Under the pieces are notes generated by a model. That model was given only the letters and a program-made list of their open reading frames with translations, made no database searches and was not told where the DNA came from. The position numbers and the translations under genes were made by a program. A stretch of DNA of 43,698 nt from Mycoplasmopsis iners ATCC 19705. GTDB taxonomy: Bacteria > Bacillota_I > Bacilli_A > Mycoplasmatales > Metamycoplasmataceae. Positions 23,801 to 30,221 of this stretch are shown here, piece after piece. The stretch covers positions 1 to 43,698 of the forward strand of contig NZ_JNJW01000004.1 of the NCBI RefSeq assembly GCF_000701805.1, written 5' to 3'. How positions within the stretch are numbered: position 1 is the first letter of the stretch; every line of letters begins with the position of its first letter.

Positions 23801-24172
23801 GTTAAATGAACCATATTTAATGTTCAATACTGGAATATAGTGATTTTGGTTATAAAACTTAGTTAAATAATCTTCAGCTTTATAAACTTTATTACCAACT
23901 TTAACTTCGTCAGTATTAAAGTCATATTGAGCTAAATCTTGAGTTTTGTCTAAAGAAACGAAATTTGCCTTAACATCTTTTAAGTCTTTAACAAAAACAT
24001 TTTTAAACATTGATGAACTAACAGGGTTGGTTTTACCTCTCTTTTCATCTGAATTGTTTGAATAAGCATACAATGAACCTAAAGTAATACCTGCTGCTGC
24101 TATTAACAAGCCGGCAGACAGAGCATATTTAGGTCATACAAGAGTCCTGAAGTTGAACTTCTTTTTACTCAT
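20882..24172 (-). CDS. PDxFFG-type giant surface protein, N-terminal part ending at an in-frame TAA
   Basis: This part is 1,096 residues with several TGA Trp codons. It begins MSKKKFNFRTLVWPKYALSA and continues into a hydrophobic segment (about 16-36), a signal anchor without a lipobox Cys. YPDAFFGSLP lies at 192-201; PDAFFG (193-198) matches the motif for which mycoplasma 'PDxFFG proteins' are named, a family found in large surface proteins of unknown function. From about 290 on, the sequence is charged coiled coil. The frame stops at TAA 20882-20884 in the middle of the coiled coil and then continues open into the next CDS. The ATG at 24170-24172 has a strong AAAGGAG site. A short leader ORF and an intrinsic terminator precede it. 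I infer a surface-exposed stalk-like protein; the catalytic-looking motif lies beyond the stop. Confidence 0.8.
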
Positions 24173-24202
24173 AATTCTCCTTTCAAATAGTAGTTATCGT
24201 AA

Positions 24203-24232
24203 TAAAAAATATGCTATTACTAGCATATTTTT
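24203..24232 (-). terminator. Intrinsic terminator/attenuator in the leader of the PDxFFG-opp operon
   Basis: A near-perfect hairpin has TATGCTA and TAGCATA arms around a four-base loop, extended by flanking A/T pairs (24204-24216 with 24221-24232). On the minus strand it is followed by a run of T. It lies between the leader ORF stop (24270) and the PDxFFG start (24172), only about 30 bases before that ATG, and therefore could attenuate the whole operon. The symmetric A/T flanks would also let it work in the plus direction. Confidence 0.7.
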
Positions 24233-24269
24233 GTAGCCTTTACATAAAATAAAAAACCTTTATAACACA

Positions 24270-24356
24270 CTAGTTTGTAGTAGAAAAGTATTGAATTCCA
24301 ATTCAGAAATTCATCTTGGTAACAAATCTAGAAATCATAAAGAATTTTTTCTCCAT
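24270..24356 (-). CDS. Short leader ORF (28 aa) upstream of the PDxFFG-opp operon
   Basis: The ATG at 24354-24356 is preceded by AAAAGGAAAAAT, a good mycoplasma ribosome-binding site, and by a perfect TATAAT 31 bases upstream. The frame runs 28 codons (one TGA Trp) to TAG at 24270-24272. The peptide begins MEKKFFMISRF and is rich in Phe and basic residues. An intrinsic terminator follows 38 bases later. No family is recognisable. It may be a regulatory leader peptide, a tiny expressed protein, or chance. Promoter, ribosome site, ORF and terminator in the right order favour the first two. Confidence 0.45.
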
Positions 24357-24387
24357 ATTTTTCCTTTTAAAATAGATAACTGGCTTT

Positions 24388-24393
24388 ATTATA
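24388..24393 (-). promoter_or_regulatory. -10 box for the leader/PDxFFG-opp operon
   Basis: The minus strand reads TATAAT exactly, giving an expected start near 24381 and a 5' leader of about 25 bases to the small ORF. No good -35 hexamer is evident, as is usual in mycoplasmas. Confidence 0.65.
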
Positions 24394-24425
24394 CCTTAAA
24401 ATGATTTTTTGGGCATTTTTTTATT

Positions 24426-24431
24426 TATAAT
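24426..24431 (+). promoter_or_regulatory. -10 box for the cysS operon
   Basis: TATAAT lies 50 bases before the cysS ATG, divergent from the -10 box at 24388-24393. Only 32 bases separate the two boxes, so their -35 regions overlap. Confidence 0.6.
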
Positions 24432-24481
24432 AAGTTTATAAAGTAATATTTATAGATAAAAGCCATAAAAAAGAGGAAAAA

Positions 24482-25726
24482 ATGCAAAAAAATGATTTAA
24501 AAGTTTATGTTTGTGGGCCAACAGTCTACAACTTTGTTCATATTGGGAATATGAGGCCGATTTTAACTTATGACTTTATTTTAAAGGGTTTTAGGGAACT
24601 GGGTACTAATTTCACATTCATCCACAACATTACGGACATTGATGACAAAATTATCAACAAAGCCATTGCTGAAAACAAAACTGAAAAAGAAATAAGCGAG
24701 TTCTATACACAAAAATATCTTGAATTACTTAATTTATTAAATGTTGACACAATTACTCATATTGAAAAAGTCACTGACAACTTAAATTTAATAATTGAAT
24801 ACATTCAAAAAATGCGACAAAAGCAAAGTGCTTATTTTGATGATGAGGGCAATGTTTGATTCGATGTTAAAAAGAACGAAAAGTACTATGGGGAAGTCTC
24901 AAAACAAAATTTAAATAATATGGAATTCAGTGATGATTTAGACTATAGCAAACACTTCAAAGCTGATTTTGCTTTATGAAAAAAAACTACCAAGGGTGTT
25001 AAATATGATTCTCCTTTTGGTTTAGGTAGACCTGGATGACACACAGAATGTAGTGCATTAATTGCAAAACATTTTGGTGACTTGGGTGTAGATTTTCATG
25101 GCGGCGGTATGGATTTAACGTTCCCACATCATGAAAATGAAAACATTCAAAATAGGGCAATTTATGACAAACCTTTAGCAAACCAATGATTAAGAACTGG
25201 CCAAATTAATTTAGATGGCATTAAGATGTCTAAATCATTAGGAAATATCATTTTAGCTTCTGATTTTATTGAAAAATATGGCTCAACTGTTCTGAAATTA
25301 ATTATTTTAAGTTCAAAAATTACTGCTCCAATTAATGTAACAGATGAATTAATCTCAAACATGCAATCAATTGAACATAAATACAAAAAATTAATTTTTA
25401 AATATTACACAAGCAACCAAAATCACACAATTGACAAAGAATCAATTGAATTTAAAGAAATAATGAAATCACTTTCTGAACAAGATTTTGCTAAATATAA
25501 TTTCTTATTGAATTCGTTGATTAAAGATTTTAATAAAACAGCTGATGCTAAATATTTAAAAATAATCTTTGCTGTTTTATCAACAATCCACAAAGAACTA
25601 ACTGAATTTGATCAATACAAAGATTCAATTGAATTATTTAACCAATGAACCTATTTCATAGGTAAAAAAGAATTTGAACAAGCAGATAAAATTAGAGCAA
25701 TTTTAATGGAAAAACACTTAATCTAA
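24482..25726 (+). CDS. cysS: Cysteinyl-tRNA synthetase
   Basis: The enzyme charges tRNA(Cys) and is a class I synthetase. It has 414 residues, shorter than the usual 460 but normal for mollicutes. The HIGH motif appears as HIGN (20-23) in FVHIGNMRP, which is common in CysRS. Cys11 in VCGPTVYN is a zinc ligand, and GWHTECSA and FPHHENE supply the remaining ligands. KMSKS is at 248-252. Several TGA Trp codons are present, including the conserved GW in RPGWHTECS. AGAGGA lies upstream of the ATG at 24482-24484. It is the first gene of a run matching the Bacillus cysS to nusG order. Confidence 0.97.
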
Positions 25727-25737
25727 AAAAGGAAATA

Positions 25738-26460
25738 ATGGACAAAAAAATAAATAATAAAATGCAAAAATTATATGTGTGTGGAAGAAACAGTGTTTTA
25801 GATGCTCTTAAACACAAAATGCCGATTGAAAAAGTAATACTTCTGAATTCAGATAATTCTTTTACACACAAAATCAAAACTTTTGGTTGCAAAATTGAAT
25901 TTAAAGATAAAACATTCTTTGATGCCTATTCAAACGAAAATCATCAAGGTGTTATTGCCATTTTGAAAGATTTTCCTATTTATGAACTTAAAACAATAGA
26001 AAATGAAAAGCCAAATAGAGTTCTTGTATTAGACCACATTAATGATCCACATAATTTTGGCGCAATTATTAGAACCGCTAATGCTTTCGGTATAAAACAC
26101 ATTATTATTCCTAAAGAAAGATCAGTTGGTATAACTTCTACTGTTTTAAAAATCTCTTCTGGCGGTTTTGTTGGTGTAAAAATAATTAAAGTTAACAATA
26201 TTGCTGCATCACTAAATAGATTGAGAAAAAATGGCTATTGAATTTATGTAACTGCTTTAGAACAAAATTCAGTTTCATTGGATGAAATAGAATTTAACAA
26301 TCCAAGCGTTTTAGTAGTTGGTAATGAAGGAGATGGCGTATCAATTCCTGTTTTAAGAGAAGCTGACCAAATTGTTCATATTGAACAAAAAGGTACAGTT
26401 CAGTCTTTAAATGTTTCTGTAGCAACCGGAATTTTGCTTCATAAATTTACTAAGGAATAG
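25738..26460 (+). CDS. rlmB: SpoU-family 23S rRNA 2'-O-methyltransferase (RlmB/TrmH type)
   Basis: This 240-residue enzyme transfers a methyl group from S-adenosylmethionine to a ribose 2'-OH, by family most likely of 23S rRNA (Gm2251 type). An N-terminal substrate-binding domain (about 10-90) begins LYVCGRNSVLDALK. The three SpoU motifs are clear: NFGAIIRTA (motif 1), VLVVGNEGDGVS (motif 2) and QSLNVSVATGI (motif 3, trefoil knot). One TGA Trp is present. The ATG at 25738-25740 follows AAAAAAGGAAATA, 11 bases after the cysS stop. In Bacillus the equivalent gene also follows cysS. Confidence 0.93.
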
Positions 26461-26461
26461 A

Positions 26462-27052
26462 TTGCTCAAAAAATTAAAGTTATTAAATGAAATTTTAATA
26501 AATAAAGATAATGAAGCCTTAAAGAATTTTTTAAATAATTGTTCCCAAAAAGACTTAATTAAAATAGTTTTACTCAAATATGAAATTTTAATTAAAAAGG
26601 TTATCCATGAAGAGTTAAGAACTAATAAATTTATTCCTTTAACTTTTGATGATGTTTTTAATAGTTTTTTAGGTAATTTGAAAAATATTGTTAAAAAATA
26701 TCAACCTGATTTAGTTCGTTGTAAATTTAGTTCTTTTTTGGTTAATTATTGTGCTTATTATTGTAAAAACTTAATCCGTTATTGGTCTGCTAAAAAGAGA
26801 CAAAGTGATTCGCTTTGTTTAGATTCTGCTTCAATTGTTTCTTTAATTGATGAAACTGCAGAAAAGAAAATTCATCAAGAAAACGAACAAATAGATTTAA
26901 TTAATTTTAAAAAGTTGCTTAATTCTCAAGATTTAAAATTAATCCAAAATGCCTTTTTCATAGCTAAAAAAGATAAAATTTATTCAACGCAAAAAATTAA
27001 TATTTGAAAAGAAAAATTCAAAAATAAAGTTTCATTATATTTTAATTATTAA
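26462..27052 (+). CDS. Sigma-70-like RNA polymerase sigma factor in the sigH position
   Basis: This 196-residue protein starts from TTG at 26462-26464, one base after the rlmB stop. AAGGA lies six bases upstream and there is no other Met in the first 100 residues. Residues 62-113 resemble sigma-70 region 2: DDVFNSFLGNLKNIVKKYQPD, then FSSFLVNYCAYYCKNLIRYWSAKKRQ, matching the pattern of a '-10' recognition helix with aromatic residues. Residues 150-190 could be a degenerate region 4 (LLNSQDLKLIQNAFFIAKK...). In Bacillus, sigH lies exactly between the rlmB group and rpmG-secE-nusG. Synteny and region 2 together make an alternative sigma factor likely, though the C-terminal helix-turn-helix is weak and it might be a remnant. 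Cotranscribed with rlmB and followed by a terminator. Confidence 0.7.
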
Positions 27053-27070
27053 TATAATAAATATATTAAG

Positions 27071-27092
27071 AAAAGACCGGATGGTCTTTTTT
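27071..27092 (+). terminator. Intrinsic terminator after the sigma-like gene
   Basis: AAAAGACC (27071-27078) and GGTCTTTT (27083-27090) pair around GGAT, followed by more T. It separates cysS-rlmB-sigma from rpmG-secE-nusG. Confidence 0.85.
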
Positions 27093-27105
27093 AAATAGAA
27101 AAAGG

Positions 27106-27111
27106 TATAAT
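27106..27111 (+). promoter_or_regulatory. -10 box giving a leaderless rpmG transcript
   Basis: A perfect TATAAT ends six bases before the rpmG ATG. A start site at the normal distance would fall on, or within a base or two of, the A of the start codon, and no Shine-Dalgarno sequence is present. Confidence 0.7.
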
Positions 27112-27117
27112 ACAAAC

Positions 27118-27267
27118 ATGGAAAAAAGAAAAGTTACATTAAGTTGTTCAAATTGTTATGCATTAAATTATGTTACTAACAAAAGCGCAACAAGCACTGA
27201 AAGAATACAAATTAAAAAGTTTTGTCCTAAATGTAGGGAACATACTTTACACAAACAGGAAAAATAA
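27118..27267 (+). CDS. rpmG: 50S ribosomal protein L33
   Basis: This 49-residue zinc-ribbon L33 has two intact Cys pairs, CSNC (10-13) and CPKC (36-39), so it is the zinc-binding form. The basic N-terminus MEKRKVTLSC and the motif around NKSATSTERIQIKKFCPKC are typical. It starts next to a perfect -10 box and has no Shine-Dalgarno, so it is probably leaderless. It is followed after two bases by secE, the usual rpmG-secE-nusG order. Confidence 0.95.
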   Translation: MEKRKVTLSCSNCYALNYVTNKSATSTERIQIKKFCPKCREHTLHKQEK

Positions 27268-27269
27268 AA

Positions 27270-27488
27270 ATGAAGAAGAATAAAAACAAAGAGAAAAAAA
27301 TCAAAAAACCTAAAAAGTTTTTAATTAGACGTTTCGTTAAAGAAATAAAAAGAGTTAGATGACCATCAAGCAAGAAAAATTGATCTTCTTTCTTTCAAGT
27401 TGTGATTTTTTCAAGCATTTTTGTAAGTGTTGTATTGATAATTGCTACTGTTTTTTCACTTATGTGAAAGGGTATGAATATTAAATAA
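27270..27488 (+). CDS. secE: Preprotein translocase subunit SecE
   Basis: This is the small essential clamp subunit of SecYEG. It has 72 residues: a Lys-rich N-terminus, the amphipathic signature FVKEIKRVRWPSSKKN (22-37) with the conserved Trp encoded by TGA, and one membrane helix (about 41-65). Three TGA codons hide it under the standard code. The ATG at 27270-27272 begins two bases past the rpmG stop, with AGGA inside rpmG. Confidence 0.95.
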
Positions 27489-27502
27489 ATTAAGGAGAAA
27501 TT

Positions 27503-28105
27503 ATGGATAAAAAATTCTCATGATACATGATTAGTACTGTTAGCGGAAAAGAAGATAACGTTGTTGAATCTTTAAAAAACAGAATAGTTAGCGAACAAGT
27601 TCAAGATTCTTTTGATATGAATGCAACTGAAGATGGTGCATTTAAAATTTTCAAAAAGCCTACTATTTCTCAAAACGAATTAAAGAAAAGATTAAATGGC
27701 GAACCATATAAAGTAAAATATATCAACATTTACAACGGTTATATTTTTATTCACATGGATATGACAGATAAAGCTTGATTTGTTATTCGGAACACTCAAT
27801 ATGTAACTGGGTTAATTGGTTCTTCTGGAAAAGGTGCTAAACCTACTCCTGTTTCTTTAAGAGAAATTAAGAAAAGTTTTGAAAAAGAAAAGAAATATAT
27901 CGCTGATTTTGAAGCTGGAATTTTCGAAGATGACTTTTTCAAAGATGATATTGTTGAAATTACTTCAGGTCCTTTTAAAGGTGAAACAGGTAGAATTATT
28001 TCATTAAATAATCAAAAAAGAGAAGCTGAAGTTGAAATGGAATCAAACGGCAGAAAAGTTCCAATCACTTTCGAATTTAAAATTCTTAAAAATATTGATA
28101 AATAA
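27503..28105 (+). CDS. nusG: Transcription termination/antitermination protein NusG
   Basis: NusG binds the RNA polymerase clamp and couples transcription to ribosomes or Rho-like partners. The product has 200 residues. The NGN domain starts WYMISTVSGKEDNVVESLKNRI and includes YNGYIFIHMDMTDKAWFVIRNT and TGLIGSSGKGAKPTPVS. The KOW domain contains FFKDDIVEITSGPFKGETGRI. The NGN domain has an extra charged segment at about 32-65, as in other mollicute NusG. AAGGAG lies eight bases before the ATG. The terminator overlaps the stop codon. Confidence 0.96.
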
Positions 28106-28126
28106 TGCTAGGGCATTATTTTTTAT
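28101..28126 (+). terminator. Intrinsic terminator of rpmG-secE-nusG
   Basis: AATAATGC (28101-28108) and GCATTATT (28113-28120) form a perfect eight-base stem with a TAGG loop, followed by four or more T. The stem includes the nusG TAA. Confidence 0.85.
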
Positions 28127-28157
28127 TTATTTGCCTATAAATAAATCTTTTTAAGCA

Positions 28158-28186
28158 AAATAAAAAGCAGAGTTTATTCTGCTTTT
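28158..28186 (-). terminator. Intrinsic terminator of serS
   Basis: AAAAGCAGA (28163-28171) and TCTGCTTTT (28178-28186) pair, and a T-rich tail follows on the minus strand. The serS stop codon lies in the loop. Together with the nusG terminator it separates convergent genes. Confidence 0.85.
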
Positions 28187-29451
28187 GTAAGTTTTTCTAC
28201 TCCATTCATATAAGGAATTAACTTAGTTGGCACACTTACTGTTCCATCTTCATTTTGATAATTTTCTAAAATTGCAGCAACTAATCTATCAATTGCTAAA
28301 CCAGAAGCATTCATTGTGTGAGCATATTTAACTTCATCATTTTCTTTGTATCTAATCATTGCTCTTCTAGCTTGGAAATCACCCATATATGATGCTGAGC
28401 TTATTTCTCTAAACTTAATTTCTGAAGGCAATCATACTTCTAAGTCAATTGTTTTTCTTGCTGAAAAACCTAAATCACCACGGCATAATAATAATTCTCT
28501 ATATGGCAATTCTAGTTCTTCTAAAACTAATTTAGCTTGGCTCAACATTTGTTCAAATTCGCCCAAAGCGTCTTTTTCACTAGCTATTTTGACTAATTCA
28601 ACTTTTTTAAATTGATGCAATCTAATAATACCTTTGGTGTCTTTGCCACCACTCCCCGCTTCTGATCTAAAGCACTCTGTAAATGCTGTGAAACGGTAAG
28701 GTTTGCTTAAATTAATAATTTCATTATTAAAGTAATTAGTAACTGGAACTTCGGCTGTTGGGATTAAGTATAAGTTTTCTTTATCTAAATAAAATAAATC
28801 GTCTTTAAATTTAGGCAATTGACCTGTTCCAAACAAAATTTCAGGTTTAACTAAAACAGGAACATCTAATTCTTCATAATTGTTTTTTGAATGTAAATCA
28901 AGTAAAAAGTTTTTCAAGGCTCTTACTAATTTTGCTCCTTGACCTTTGTAAATTACAAAACGTGAACCAGATAATTTAACTGCTCTTTCTGTGTCAAAAA
29001 CACCTAATTCATAGGCTATTTCATAATGCGGTTTAATATTTTTAACAACCAAGCCTCTACCTAATTTGTCATGAACATTTAGAACTTTGTTTTGTGTATC
29101 ATCATCACCCAAAGGAACTTCTTCTAAAGGTAAATTAGGAATTCTAATCAAAATTTCATGAACTTCATTTTCTAATTCACTAGCTTCCTTGTCTAATTGA
29201 ATGTATTCTTTTTTAAGATTTGCTAAGGTGTTTTTTAATTTATTTAATTCTTCTGGTTGATTTTTTAATTCAGCGAATTTTTTACTTAATTTGCCTAATT
29301 CCGCCTTTTTTTGTTGTGATTCAAACATTTTGTTACCACGTAATTTAGCAATTTCATAAAGCCTATCTAAAGAGTTAAAATCGACTTTTCTGGTTTTAAA
29401 CAATTCTCTAATTTCTTGTTCTTTTTCTAATAAAAGTTTTAAATTTAGCAT
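28174..29451 (-). CDS. serS: Seryl-tRNA synthetase
   Basis: This class II synthetase has 425 residues. The N-terminal half up to about residue 105 is the long antiparallel coiled-coil arm that binds tRNA(Ser). Motif 2 is [21 protein letters not shown], and the following [10 protein letters not shown] is diagnostic. [27 protein letters not shown] follows, with Trp as TGA. Motif 3 is [23 protein letters not shown] nine bases upstream would give MKFMLN. The ATG at 29449-29451 is chosen because MLNLKLL matches the usual SerRS N-terminus and AAGGTG is well placed before it. Confidence 0.96.
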
Positions 29452-29490
29452 AAATTTCACCTTCTTTTAATTGATTTATTTTTAATTCAA

Positions 29491-29496
29491 ATTATA
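29491..29496 (-). promoter_or_regulatory. -10 box for serS
   Basis: The minus strand reads TATAAT 39 bases before the serS start. A perfect 15-base palindrome lies ten bases further upstream. Confidence 0.55.
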
Positions 29497-29505
29497 TTTA
29501 CTTTT

Positions 29506-29520
29506 GTTTATTTAATAAAC
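29506..29520. repeat. 15-bp perfect palindrome in the serS promoter
   Basis: GTTTATT (29506-29512) and AATAAAC (29514-29520) flank one central T. The position just upstream of the serS -10 box, within the -35 zone, makes it a possible operator. In AT-rich DNA a palindrome of A/T with only terminal G/C can also arise by chance. Confidence 0.35.
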
Positions 29521-29653
29521 ATTTATTTAAATCTTTAATTTTTTTAATTTTTGGCAAAATTCACTTTTTACACTATAAAAAAGCATTTTTAGACCAAAAA
29601 CAGTTTTTTAAAATTATTTTGAACTTAGCGAACTTAATTTATACTTAATAATA

Positions 29654-29659
29654 TATAAT
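29654..29659 (+). promoter_or_regulatory. -10 box for rpmH-rnpA-yidC
   Basis: TATAAT is preceded by two direct copies of GAACTTA (29621-29627 and 29630-29636); the second lies 17 bases before the -10 box, in the -35 position. The predicted 5' leader is about 65 bases. It contains an imperfect hairpin (29665-29698) and ends in TAAGGAGG, an unusually complete Shine-Dalgarno for rpmH. Confidence 0.6.
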
Positions 29660-29730
29660 TAATAAAGCATTTTAGCCCTGAAAATAGCTTAAATGTTTAC
29701 ATATGCAAATCAAAATTTAAGGAGGAAAAA

Positions 29731-29880
29731 ATGAGCTTAAGAACATATCAACCAAACAAAAGAAAACACACTAAAACTCATGGTTTTAGAGCAAGAATGG
29801 CAACAGCTAACGGTAGAAAAGTTTTAGCAGCCAGAAGAGCTAAAGGTAGAAAAAGATTAACTGTTTCAGATAGCAAATAA
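29731..29880 (+). CDS. rpmH: 50S ribosomal protein L34
   Basis: This 49-residue, very basic protein runs [23 protein letters not shown] and continues to [19 protein letters not shown], the invariant L34 pattern. The strong ribosome-binding site TAAGGAGG lies six bases before the ATG. It heads the conserved origin-proximal rpmH-rnpA-yidC cluster. Confidence 0.98.
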   Translation: MSLRTYQPNKRKHTKTHGFRARMATANGRKVLAARRAKGRKRLTVSDSK

Positions 29881-29894
29881 TTTTTGGTTCTAAT

Positions 29895-30221
29895 ATGAAA
29901 AAAATTTATCGTTTACAAAAAAGCTGAGAGTTTGATTCAGTAATCAAAACCAAGCAACAATTAATAAACAAGTATTTGATTGTTTATTACAAACCTAGCG
30001 ATAATTTTAGAATTGGAATTACCGTTCCTAAGAAATTTTGCAATGCTGTTTACCGGAATTATTACAAAAGACAATTGAAATCAATTGTTCATTCTTTAAA
30101 TTTATATGACTTAAAATATGACTTTGTTTTAATTCTTCGTAAAGAGTTTTTAAATCAAAATTTTGCAGTTAAATTAGAAACAACAAGAAAGTTATTCGAA
30201 AAAATTAAATATGAAAGATAA
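29895..30221 (+). CDS. rnpA: Ribonuclease P protein component
   Basis: This is the protein cofactor of RNase P, which matures tRNA 5' ends. The product is 108 residues with one TGA Trp near the N-terminus. The start at 29895-29897 gives MKKIYRLQKSWEFDSVIK, the normal family opening. The core FRIGITVPKKFCNAVYRNYYKRQLKSIV contains the RNR motif in modified form (RNYYKRQLK instead of RNRIKR.LRE). It overlaps yidC by 11 bases. Confidence 0.93.

Noticed and set aside
24173-24481. tRNA or T-box/riboswitch in the long spacer before cysS
   Set aside because: No cloverleaf, T-box consensus or known aptamer pattern was visible. The spacer is explained by two promoters, a short ORF and a hairpin.
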